Assembly (NCBI GenBank): GCA_945916025.1
Contig: CAMEGD010000034.1
Coordinates: forward strand, 1 to 13,039
Reading direction: 5' to 3'
DNA: 13,039 bases
Source of the DNA: an uncultured Clostridia bacterium
GTDB taxonomy: Bacteria; Bacillota; Clostridia; Tissierellales; Peptoniphilaceae
Shown: positions 1 through 6,322 of the stretch, piece after piece
Layout of the letters: each line of letters begins with the position of its first letter
Numbering within the stretch: position 1 is the first letter of the stretch
Translations under genes and position numbers: made by a program
Notes under the pieces: model-generated
Seen by the model: only the letters and a program-made list of their open reading frames with translations
The model's database searches: none
What the model was told of the DNA's origin: nothing

Positions 1-1
1 A

Positions 2-76
2 ATTGAAGGAGCAATTACCTTTATATTATTAAAGGTTGTATACTCAAAAGTATTTAAAAAAATGCTACAAAAATAA
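2..76 (+). CDS. C-terminal end of a membrane protein (5' end outside window)
   Basis: Only the last 24 codons and a TAA stop are present, because the gene starts before the window. The tail has one hydrophobic stretch (AITFILLKVVY) followed by a basic end (KVFKKMLQK). This is the usual way a polytopic membrane protein ends, with a last helix and positively charged residues on the cytoplasmic side. The pattern of a short polar turn, a helix and a K-rich end resembles the last helix of ECF transporter S components such as riboflavin or folate carriers, but the fragment is too short to assign. A strong terminator follows 12 bases after the stop, so this is the last gene of its transcript. Confidence 0.55.
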   Translation: MEGAITFILLKVVYSKVFKKMLQK

Positions 77-87
77 GAAGTACCAAG

Positions 88-122
88 AACCTACTTAAAA
101 AAATAAATTAAGTAGGTTTTTT
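88..122 (+). terminator. Rho-independent terminator of the upstream membrane-protein gene
   Basis: An 11-bp perfect stem (AACCTACTTAA at 88-98 with TTAAGTAGGTT at 108-118) encloses a 9-base loop and is followed by a T run at 117-122. It lies just after the stop at 76 and separates that gene from the sigma factor gene. Confidence 0.85.
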
Positions 123-192
123 GATATACTTATTTTAGAAAAACCTTTAAAATTTTAGAGAAATCAAGTTTTGTTTGCGAATATATTAATGC

Positions 193-199
193 AAGGGGG
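193..199 (+). promoter_or_regulatory. Ribosome binding site that fixes the sigma-factor start at 205
   Basis: AAGGGGG lies 5 bases before an ATG at 205. It shows that the original start of the sigma factor is 205 and not the GTG at 300, which has no such site and lies inside the conserved N-terminal region. Confidence 0.7.
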
Positions 200-204
200 T
201 CACC

Positions 205-725
205 ATGGAAGAACAAGAGATAATAAGAAGAATTAAAAACAAAGACCAAAAGGTTTATTAGAATTTATAAACTCTTATGGAAGTCTTATAAAGGGAATAG
301 TGTCTAAAACTATCCCGAGTTATCAGTATCTATGGGAAGAAATAATTAACGATACCCTCTTAGACGTGTGGGAAAATATCAATTCTTTCGACAATACTAG
401 ATCCTCTTTTAAAAACTGGTGTGGAGTAATATCAAAATACAATGCTATAAGTGGCCTAAGAAAAGAGCTTAGGCACTATTCAATACCCTTAGAAGATTCA
501 GATGGCTTTTACCACATTGAGGATATGAAAGACTTAGAAGGCTTTAAAAATATGATTTCTCTTCTTTCAAAAGAAGACCAAGTAATCTTTATAAATTTCT
601 TCTTCGAAGAAATAGACTATGATGAAATATCTAAAATAACAGGCCTTAACAAGAAAGTAATTTACAATAGGGTCTCTAGAGGCAAGAAGAAACTTATATC
701 CCATTTTCTGAGGCTAGAAACTTAG
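205..725 (+). pseudogene. ECF-type sigma-70 family sigma factor, frameshifted
   Basis: From the ATG at 205 the frame reads MEEQEIIRRIKNKDQ and then hits TAG at 259-261. Adding one A to the A run at 248-251 restores a continuous 173-residue protein, the usual ECF sigma length. The continuation reads K-GLLEFINSYGSLIKGIV and runs into the open frame that ends at 725. The restored protein has a region 2 (LWEEIINDTLLDVWENINSF, then a motif around FKNWCGVISKYNAI) and a region 4 helix-turn-helix (EEIDYDEISKITGLNKKVIY, then NRVSRGKKKL). Such proteins direct RNA polymerase to envelope-stress or small regulon promoters and are usually held by a membrane anti-sigma factor encoded just downstream. The missing base could be a true mutation, a phase-variable tract or a sequencing error. 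Translation from the GTG at 300 would lack the front of region 2. The family call is firm; the pseudogene call is moderately firm. Confidence 0.75.
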
Positions 726-733
726 ATCCACTG

Positions 734-1522
734 GTGGACCAGTATGCCATAGATATATATGAACCCTTTTACTTAGGAGATGAGTTTTTTATACTTCAGT
801 CAGTTTTTGTAGATGAGAATATAATTTATGCAAACTTGATTAAGGCTAGAAACCCTAGTTTCTTTGCTAAAAAAATGAGTGTACAGATTTTAGAAGCAAA
901 GGAAAAGGGACAAGAATTATCAGCCTTTGGAATTGGAATTGGAAATTCAAGTATTGAAATTAATGAAAATTATTATACATTTTATAGACTAGATTTGAGT
1001 TTTGTTGATAATTTAGAACCAAAGAAAGACCTGGACTTAGAAATTGTATTTAGAGGATTCAATGGTAAAGAAGAATTCTTTCATTCAGAAATTGTTCCTA
1101 TAAATACAAAAAACTACTATGATTCATTTGAGATATTAGCTCAGGACATGGAAATAAAAGACTCTGGTGGTTTTCTTATTGAAAAAGTTAAGATTAATTC
1201 ATACAAACTTTCCTTTGATATAAAAATGCCTAAGAATATGGATAAAAAGAACACCTATGATTATAGACTAATAGGAAAATTAAAAAATAATAGAAATGAA
1301 CTTGAAGAAATAGAAGCTGTAGACCAACTTATGGATGATTTCCGATTTGATTTTTATTGTAGATTTATAGACTATGTAGATCCTGAAAGAGAAGACATAG
1401 ACCTTAAATATATTTCTGAAAATTTGGAAAATATAGAATTTCAGCTTATTAGGACAAATATAGATGAATATAGTGAAGACTATAGTAAAGAAGAAAAAAT
1501 AGGAGAAGCATTTCATATATAA
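734..1522 (+). CDS. Hypothetical protein, possible anti-sigma ectodomain (DUF4179-like) lacking its N-terminus
   Basis: This frame encodes 262 residues with no hydrophobic segment and no signal peptide. It looks beta-rich and falls into two parts: about 1-125, containing IDIYEPFYLGDEFFILQSVF, and about 135-262, containing IEKVKINSYKLSFDIKMPKN. This arrangement, and its place 8 bases after a sigma gene, resembles the extracytoplasmic part of DUF4179/DUF5643-type anti-sigma factors. That is recognition by eye only. Such proteins normally start with about 100 residues of cytoplasmic sigma-binding region plus one membrane helix, and neither is here. The only in-frame starts are a GTG at 734 and an upstream CTG, without a good ribosome binding site. 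The frame is open back to 680, overlapping the sigma gene end. Either it is translated by coupling from the sigma gene, or a deletion removed its front. Function unknown. Confidence 0.5.
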   Translation: MDQYAIDIYEPFYLGDEFFILQSVFVDENIIYANLIKARNPSFFAKKMSVQILEAKEKGQELSAFGIGIGNSSIEINENYYTFYRLDLSFVDNLEPKKDLDLEIVFRGFNGKEEFFHSEIVPINTKNYYDSFEILAQDMEIKDSGGFLIEKVKINSYKLSFDIKMPKNMDKKNTYDYRLIGKLKNNRNELEEIEAVDQLMDDFRFDFYCRFIDYVDPEREDIDLKYISENLENIEFQLIRTNIDEYSEDYSKEEKIGEAFHI

Positions 1523-1523
1523 A

Positions 1524-1546
1524 GACCAAGGGACTAAGCCTTGGTC
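1524..1546. terminator. Hairpin between convergent genes, probable weak bidirectional terminator
   Basis: GACCAAGG (1524-1531) pairs with CCTTGGTC (1539-1546) around a 7-base loop. It sits two bases after the stop of the plus-strand gene and 12 bases past the stop of the minus-strand SDR gene. T runs are short on both sides (GTTTTTA further out on plus, TTTATAT on minus), so termination may be inefficient. Confidence 0.5.
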
Positions 1547-1557
1547 GTAGATAGTTT

Positions 1558-2328
1558 TTAGTTTAAATCAAATGGAGACTCAGGTAAAGTTTGGCCACCA
1601 TCTACAATTATTGTTTGTCCTGTAATATATTTTGCTTCTTCAGATGCTAAGAACATTACAGTATAGGCTATGTCCTCAGGTTCACCTAACTCATGAAGTG
1701 GTATAGTTTTTTCTTGGTTTTCGATATACTCAGGTCCCAAAACATCTCTCATACCAGGGGTCATAATATTTCCCGGTTCAACTCCATTTATTGTTATTCC
1801 CTTAGTAGAAAGTTCTAAGGCAGCAGTCTTTATAAAGCCATTAACTCCACCCTTAGAAGCTGAATAGTGGGCTAGTCCTGGGTTTCCAACCCTATTTCCT
1901 GTAATAGAGGAAGTAATTACTATCCTTCCACCATCTTTAAGGTATTTCATAGCTTCTCTAGTATTTAAGAAAACTCCCTTTAGGTTAATATTTAATACTG
2001 TATCCCAATTTTCCAAAGTCATATTTTCAATTCTATGTTCAGGATAATAACCAGCATTTAAAATTACAATGTCTAAACCACCGAGGATTTCATTTGCCTT
2101 TTTGTATAAATTTATAGTATCTTCTTCACTAGCTGCATCAGCTTTAACAAAATCAAGGTCAAAGCCTTTTTCTTTCATTTCCTCAATATACTTAGTAGCA
2201 TCTTCTTCATTACGTCCTGTAATAAGAACTTTTGCTCCTTCTTTTAGAAATACTTCACTAATACCAGCTCCAATTCCCTTAGACCCACCAGTAACGAGTA
2301 CCTTTTTATCCTTTACTGAAAATGCCAT
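1558..2328 (-). CDS. Short-chain dehydrogenase/reductase (classical SDR)
   Basis: A 256-residue protein with every classical SDR mark: the nucleotide-binding TGGSKGIG at 13-20, NAG at 91-93, NLKG at 115-118, catalytic Ser141, and YSASK with Tyr155 and Lys159. The C-terminal VDGG motif is at 242-245. Lys17 in the glycine motif and Arg39 after the second strand suggest NADP(H) rather than NAD(H). It would catalyse a cytoplasmic reversible alcohol/ketone conversion; the substrate cannot be read from the sequence. The sequence is FabG-like, but the gene is not in a fatty-acid cluster, so fabG is not assigned. The start is supported by AAAAGGAGG eight bases upstream. It is a single gene, isolated by a terminator on each side, with a short palindrome in its promoter region. 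Confidence 0.9.
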   Translation of the reverse strand: MAFSVKDKKVLVTGGSKGIGAGISEVFLKEGAKVLITGRNEEDATKYIEEMKEKGFDLDFVKADAASEEDTINLYKKANEILGGLDIVILNAGYYPEHRIENMTLENWDTVLNINLKGVFLNTREAMKYLKDGGRIVITSSITGNRVGNPGLAHYSASKGGVNGFIKTAALELSTKGITINGVEPGNIMTPGMRDVLGPEYIENQEKTIPLHELGEPEDIAYTVMFLASEEAKYITGQTIIVDGGQTLPESPFDLN

Positions 2329-2354
2329 AAAATTCCTCCTTTTTATTTTCTTCT

Positions 2355-2369
2355 TATACTATTGGTATA
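2355..2369 (-). promoter_or_regulatory. Possible operator in the SDR promoter region
   Basis: TATAC and GTATA form a perfect inverted repeat with a 5-base centre, 27 bases before the SDR start. On the minus strand it adjoins TATAAG, a possible -10 hexamer without a good -35. A repressor or activator site is plausible, but such AT-rich repeats also arise by chance. Confidence 0.25.
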
Positions 2370-2402
2370 CCTATTTAATGGATAGTTAAACATTAAATTT
2401 AT

Positions 2403-2439
2403 TAAAAATCCCAATAGCTGACTTTTCAGCTATTGGGAT
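2403..2439 (-). terminator. Rho-independent terminator of the sppA-RDD operon
   Basis: A 14-bp perfect stem (2408-2421 with 2426-2439) has a 4-base loop. On the minus strand it is followed by ATTTTTAAT, a proper U tract. It lies about 57 bases after the RDD stop and 75 bases before the SDR start, and so ends the upstream transcript. Confidence 0.9.
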
Positions 2440-2496
2440 ACTCTTTTGTAAACTAGCTTCGATAAGATAGATAACCATCCAGGAAGCTGAAATTAT

Positions 2497-3183
2497 TTAA
2501 TATGAATACTCCCTATCAAGTTGGCCGATTTCATAAGCTCTAGCTTTGGAAAGGTCTAAAACTGAGGTATCAGCAAATAGGTCGGATAGGTTTTGTTTTC
2601 TTTCTGTAAAAGCAGTTAAGATATAAAGTAGGAACAATATTCCATAAGTGTGGATATATCTTCCAAAAAACTCCCTTGTAATTACTTGGCCAAGGCTTAG
2701 GTCTTTTCCATCTAAAGATACTACCTTAAGTCCAAACATCATCTTTCCAAGGGTTTGGCCCTTAGTTAGATAAGTTGAAATTGTAAAGTAGAGAAGTACA
2801 ATTAGGGTCTTTGCCAAAGTATAAACTGTGTTTGAAACACCTAAACTAGTAAAGGAAAACAGCCCATCAATAATTATAGAAGAAATAGCTCCCCCTATTA
2901 TAGAGTCTATAATAAAGGAAAACATACGTCTAAAGAATCCTGCATAAAGGTCCTTTGGATAAATGTCCTTTCCTAATTCATTTTCATAATAAAAGGAATC
3001 TGCCTCGTCATAAAATCTCTTGTCCCTTCTCTTAGTCCTTGTAGGTCTGTAAGGGGCTTGGGGTATATCTTCATAAGAAACTGGTCCCTTTGATTCTTCT
3101 ACTAAGGGTTCTGAAACTACTTCTTTTTTTATTATCACATCTTCTTTTTTATCTAAATCTAAGTTATCAAATTCTTTGTTCAT
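2497..3183 (-). CDS. RDD-family membrane protein, probable YteJ-like SppA partner
   Basis: 228 residues. The first 75 or so are polar and charged, probably disordered and cytoplasmic. The RDD domain follows: GFFRRMFSFIIDSI (82-95) with Arg85/Arg86 and Asp93, then membrane segments at about 88-108, 120-138 and 180-193. The conserved loop KGQTLGKMMFGLKVV is at 141-155 and the closing motif RKQNLSDLFADTSVL at 195-209. Its ATG overlaps the sppA stop by one base (TAATG), so the two are translationally coupled. In Bacillus subtilis the RDD protein YteJ is encoded next to SppA and has been reported to antagonise it; the same gene order here suggests the same role. It is the last gene of the operon, followed by a strong terminator. 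Confidence 0.85.
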   Translation of the reverse strand: MNKEFDNLDLDKKEDVIIKKEVVSEPLVEESKGPVSYEDIPQAPYRPTRTKRRDKRFYDEADSFYYENELGKDIYPKDLYAGFFRRMFSFIIDSIIGGAISSIIIDGLFSFTSLGVSNTVYTLAKTLIVLLYFTISTYLTKGQTLGKMMFGLKVVSLDGKDLSLGQVITREFFGRYIHTYGILFLLYILTAFTERKQNLSDLFADTSVLDLSKARAYEIGQLDREYSY

Positions 3184-4205
3184 TACTTACCTCCATATAG
3201 GTAGTAAGGAGCAGGAGCTGAAGACATTTGTCTATCTAAAAATCCCTCTAATAAGTGTAGTTCAGAATTATTTTTGTTAAATTTAGCAAAGGATCCAAAC
3301 CAGTCCATAAATTGGTTAGATAAAATTGTGTACTCAAAAACTTGTGAGTTTTCAAGATTATTTTCTGACATTAAAGCAGCAAGAGCATCTTCTTGGTATC
3401 CAATTTCATCAACCAAGCCATTGTTTAAAGCTTGGGTTCCTGTATATATTCTACCATCAGCTAAAGCTCTAACCTTTTCTTCAGGTAGGTTTCTGCCCTT
3501 AACAATTATATTTACAAACTTGTCATAGGCTTCTCTAGTAAGCTCATTCCAAATAGCAACTTCTTCTTCACTAGGAGACCTATAAGATGATCCCATAGCC
3601 TTCATATCTCCAGAGGCATAAGTGTGAACCTTGACTCCATATTTTTCCAATAGTTCAGAAAAGTCCATAACTTGTGAAATTACCCCTATGGACCCTGTCC
3701 AAGTTTCCTCAGTTGCAAAGATTTTCGTTGCATCGGCAGAAACATAGTATCCACCAGAAGCAGCTAAGTTAAGCATAGAAACATAAATTGGGATATGTCT
3801 TTCTTCCTTTATTTTTAAAATCCTGTCTCTAATTTCAGCTGACTCATAAACTCCTCCGCCTGGAGAATTAACAGTAAATAGGATTCCCTTTATAGTATCA
3901 TCAACTAAAACTTGATCAAGTTGTGACAAGAAAAAATCGTGGTTGTATCCAGGTGCAGTAATATAACTTCCCCCTTGACTTCCCATAATAACTCCATCTA
4001 AGTTTAGGTGTAAGATCCTACTAGTAGAATCTCCATCTTCTATTACAGATTCACTTAAGTCGTTGTTTCTAGGAACTATGCCCTCTGTAAGTCTTTCAAG
4101 TTCTTTCACCCAAGGGCTATCTTCAGGTGTGTATTTTGGAATTGCAAAAGAAACCACTAATAGAACAAGTGCAATACCTACTGCCATCCATCTTTTTTTA
4201 TTCAT
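3183..4205 (-). CDS. sppA: Signal peptide peptidase SppA (membrane-anchored serine protease)
   Basis: 340 residues, matching the short Gram-positive type rather than the double-length E. coli type. A single N-terminal membrane anchor (about 7-22, GIALVLLVVSF) is followed by an extracytoplasmic S49 protease domain. Catalytic Ser150 lies in AASGGYY and the general base Lys202 in GDMKAMGS. Their spacing of 52 residues equals Ser147/Lys199 of B. subtilis SppA. NSPGGG at 113-118 forms the expected oxyanion-hole region. The tail after about 290 could act as the self-inhibiting C-terminal peptide known in this family, but that is inference. SppA degrades cleaved signal peptides and aids resistance to membrane-active peptides. 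The start has AAGGAGG 12 bases upstream, slightly long but good. Confidence 0.95.
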   Translation of the reverse strand: MNKKRWMAVGIALVLLVVSFAIPKYTPEDSPWVKELERLTEGIVPRNNDLSESVIEDGDSTSRILHLNLDGVIMGSQGGSYITAPGYNHDFFLSQLDQVLVDDTIKGILFTVNSPGGGVYESAEIRDRILKIKEERHIPIYVSMLNLAASGGYYVSADATKIFATEETWTGSIGVISQVMDFSELLEKYGVKVHTYASGDMKAMGSSYRSPSEEEVAIWNELTREAYDKFVNIIVKGRNLPEEKVRALADGRIYTGTQALNNGLVDEIGYQEDALAALMSENNLENSQVFEYTILSNQFMDWFGSFAKFNKNNSELHLLEGFLDRQMSSAPAPYYLYGGK

Positions 4206-4238
4206 GTATAAGTTATTCCTCCTTAAATTAATATAAAG

Positions 4239-4244
4239 ATTATA
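4239..4244 (-). promoter_or_regulatory. Probable -10 element for sppA-RDD
   Basis: A consensus TATAAT on the minus strand lies 34 bases before the sppA ATG, in the short gap after the MFS gene. No convincing -35 is seen at 17 bp. No terminator is visible between the MFS gene and sppA, so readthrough from the MFS promoter is also likely. Confidence 0.45.
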
Positions 4245-4259
4245 CCCAAAAGTTAATAT

Positions 4260-5489
4260 TTAATGGTTAAGGTTTGGTAAAAATTTATCCATTCTTTTCT
4301 TAGATACCACCATAAGGATATTTGTAATAAATATAGAAAAGGCAAAAGTTAAAAGTACCTTCATAAAGATATCCCTTCCAAGTTCAATACCCTCAAACAT
4401 AAAACCTAAGCCTTGCATCATCAAACCACTTCCAAGGAAATTAGTTGCATTTAAAAGAGCAGTTAGCAAGGATCTAGTCTTATCAGTTCCATAGTCAGTT
4501 ATTAAGGCAAAGGAATGGGAAACAGTAGAAATTTTTAGGCCTCCAATCCAAAAAGCTAAAAATAAGTTTAATAAGAATGGAGTAGAGCTAGGTAAAATAG
4601 CACAAATACCCCACAACAAACAAGTAAGGAAGTTTTGTACTATTAAAGTTCTAAATCTGCCGTATTTGTCAGCTATCCTTCCAGACATTGGAGACAATAT
4701 TATTCCTCCAATGGAAATAGCCATCATTAAAATAGAAGCATTTCTAATATTATAACCAAAGACACTTTGGTAATAAGTTGTACCCCAAAGGGAAATAAAG
4801 GCCTGTCTAGACCCATAAAAAGCTAGGCCATAAAGGGAAATCATTAAGTAAAATACAAAAAATCCCTTAGGAAGTCTAGTGTCCATAACTTCTTCAATAC
4901 CAGGGTTGTCTCTATTAATTTTTTCTTCCTTTAAGGCAAAGGAAAGAACTACTAAGAGTACAGATACGAAGGTAAGGACAAGATAAATCTTATTAATAGG
5001 AAAGTTAGAAAGCAAAATCTCATAAGGAGTAGTTGAAAGTAAGGCACCAATATTACCAATAGATAAAAATAAGGCCAAATAATAGGAAAAATGTTTAGCT
5101 CCAAACCACTTTCTAATTAAGTCCAAACTTGGAACATAGAATCCAGAAACAGCAAAGCCTATAAAAAGCCTTCCAAATAAAAGCTCAGTATAAGTACTAC
5201 TTCTTCCAAAGATAAAAGTACCAATAACCAAACATATTAATGAAAATTGAATGACCCTAATAGGCCCAAACTTTGAAGAAAAGTAGCCAACAGGTAGCTG
5301 AGTTAGACCGTAAATATAAAAAATTATAGAACCAAGAGTTCCTATTTGACCCTCTGTAATACCCAAAGAATCACTTAAAAATGGAGCCATTACTGCCATA
5401 GACTGGCGGTGAAAATTGGCCCATAAGTATGCAAGAGATATTATTACTAAAAATACTTTAGGATTATTTTTCTTATTCGAATTATTCAT
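4260..5489 (-). CDS. Major facilitator superfamily transporter
   Basis: 409 residues with about 12 hydrophobic segments, full length for the family. The MFS motif A is present in both halves: GYFSSKFGPIR at 68-78 and GRIADKYGRFR at 270-280, each in the loop after helix 2 or 8. The central cytoplasmic loop lies around 186-207. The N-terminal pattern FHRQSMAVMAPFLSDSLGIT with a following GQIGTLGS is like the anion/organic-acid cation symporter branch (hexuronate, nitrate or phosphate-ester carriers), but no substrate can be assigned. The gene starts at ATG 5489 with AAAGGTGG just upstream and has its own promoter, divergent from walR. The next gene, sppA, begins 54 bases after its stop. Confidence 0.85.
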   Translation of the reverse strand: MNNSNKKNNPKVFLVIISLAYLWANFHRQSMAVMAPFLSDSLGITEGQIGTLGSIIFYIYGLTQLPVGYFSSKFGPIRVIQFSLICLVIGTFIFGRSSTYTELLFGRLFIGFAVSGFYVPSLDLIRKWFGAKHFSYYLALFLSIGNIGALLSTTPYEILLSNFPINKIYLVLTFVSVLLVVLSFALKEEKINRDNPGIEEVMDTRLPKGFFVFYLMISLYGLAFYGSRQAFISLWGTTYYQSVFGYNIRNASILMMAISIGGIILSPMSGRIADKYGRFRTLIVQNFLTCLLWGICAILPSSTPFLLNLFLAFWIGGLKISTVSHSFALITDYGTDKTRSLLTALLNATNFLGSGLMMQGLGFMFEGIELGRDIFMKVLLTFAFSIFITNILMVVSKKRMDKFLPNLNH

Positions 5490-5506
5490 TTAACCACCTT
5501 TATATT

Positions 5507-5535
5507 ATAATACACCTATTAGAACAAACCTTCAA
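5507..5535 (-). promoter_or_regulatory. Promoter of the MFS gene
   Basis: On the minus strand TTGAAG (5530-5535) is followed after exactly 17 bp by TATTAT (5507-5512). It is a plausible vegetative promoter, though the leader before the ribosome binding site would be very short. An overlapping TATAAT at 5504-5509 gives an alternative -10. Confidence 0.45.
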
Positions 5536-5567
5536 CAAGGCCTAAAGTAATAAAGTGTCTAATTATG

Positions 5568-5576
5568 TGGTATAAT
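5568..5576 (+). promoter_or_regulatory. Extended -10 promoter of the walRKHI operon
   Basis: TGGTATAAT (TGn plus consensus TATAAT at 5571-5576) lies 36 bases before the walR ATG. No good -35 is present 17 bp upstream, which an extended -10 can tolerate. The expected start of transcription near 5583 leaves a leader of about 29 bases with AGGAGG at 5600-5605. Confidence 0.6.
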
Positions 5577-5611
5577 AATATATTATAAAACTTTTTTACA
5601 GGAGGATTAAG

Positions 5612-6316
5612 ATGACTTTAGGGAAAAATACTACAATTGAAATTCTCATTGCAGACGATGAAAATGCAATAGCAGATATTATAAAATTTAACCTCATAAA
5701 ACAAGGCTATACTATTAAGATTGCCCATGACGGAGAAGAAACCTTAAATATGATAAAGGAAAAGGCACCGGACTTACTTATCCTTGATATTATGATGCCT
5801 AAGAAAAACGGCTTTGAAGTCCTAACAGAACTTAGAAAGACCTTTAAGTTCCCAGTAATAATCCTAACTGCCAAAGAAGAAGAAAGTGACAAGATTCATG
5901 GTCTTGAACTTGGAGCAGACGACTACATGGTAAAGCCTTTTTCCATAAACGAACTTATAGCAAGGGTAAAGGCAAACCTAAGAAGGCTAGACTTCCAAAA
6001 TCCAGACATTGATGTAGAAGAAATAAAATACGAAGACATTATAATAGATATTTCAAAATACGAACTTAGAAAAGAAGACAAGGTCATAGATCTAACAGTA
6101 AGGGAATTTGAACTTCTAAAATTCCTAGCTTTAAGACAAGGCCAAGTAGTTTCTAGAGAAGTTTTGCTTTCTGATGTTTGGGGTTATGACCACTATGGAG
6201 ACATTAGAACAGTGGATGTAACTGTAAGAAGACTTAGGGAAAAGATCGAAGAAGAAGGAACAGAACCTAAGTATATAAAGACAAAACGTGGAGTAGGATA
6301 TTATTTTGGAGGATAA
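5612..6316 (+). CDS. walR: WalR (YycF), response regulator of the essential cell-wall two-component system
   Basis: 234 residues, OmpR/PhoB type. The receiver domain (about 9-122) has the acidic pair Asp15/Asp16, phosphorylation site Asp59 (LILDIMMP), Thr86 and Lys108 (KPF). The winged-helix DNA-binding domain spans about 138-233, with the highly WalR-like stretch LLSDVWGYDHYGDIRTVDVT at 185-204 and the closing KTKRGVGYYF. WalR controls peptidoglycan hydrolases and cell-wall turnover. Identification as WalR rather than PhoP or another paralogue rests on this match and on walK, walH and walI directly behind it. The start is set by AGGAGG seven bases upstream. The last codons (TTTGGAGGATAA) double as the ribosome binding site of walK. 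Confidence 0.96.
   Translation: MTLGKNTTIEILIADDENAIADIIKFNLIKQGYTIKIAHDGEETLNMIKEKAPDLLILDIMMPKKNGFEVLTELRKTFKFPVIILTAKEEESDKIHGLELGADDYMVKPFSINELIARVKANLRRLDFQNPDIDVEEIKYEDIIIDISKYELRKEDKVIDLTVREFELLKFLALRQGQVVSREVLLSDVWGYDHYGDIRTVDVTVRRLREKIEEEGTEPKYIKTKRGVGYYFGG
6308..6312 (+). promoter_or_regulatory. Ribosome binding site supporting the TTG start of walK
   Basis: GGAGG overlaps the last two glycine codons of walR and lies 10 bases before TTG at 6323. This TTG starts a protein with the expected N-terminal membrane helix, so a non-ATG start is well supported. Confidence 0.7.
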
Positions 6317-6322
6317 GATAAC

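Noticed and set aside
244..261. Programmed -1 frameshift in the sigma gene
   Set aside because: The tract has only four A residues and is not a canonical X-XXY-YYZ heptamer in the reading frame. No clear stimulatory hairpin follows.
2069..2389. Open frames antisense to genes (also 1280-1516 -, 3274-3528 +, 5707-5892 -, 9492-9743 -, 10733-11011 +, 11348-11620 +, 12528-12734 -)
   Set aside because: Each lies opposite a well supported gene or remnant, has low-complexity or Ser/Phe-rich composition and lacks its own start signals.
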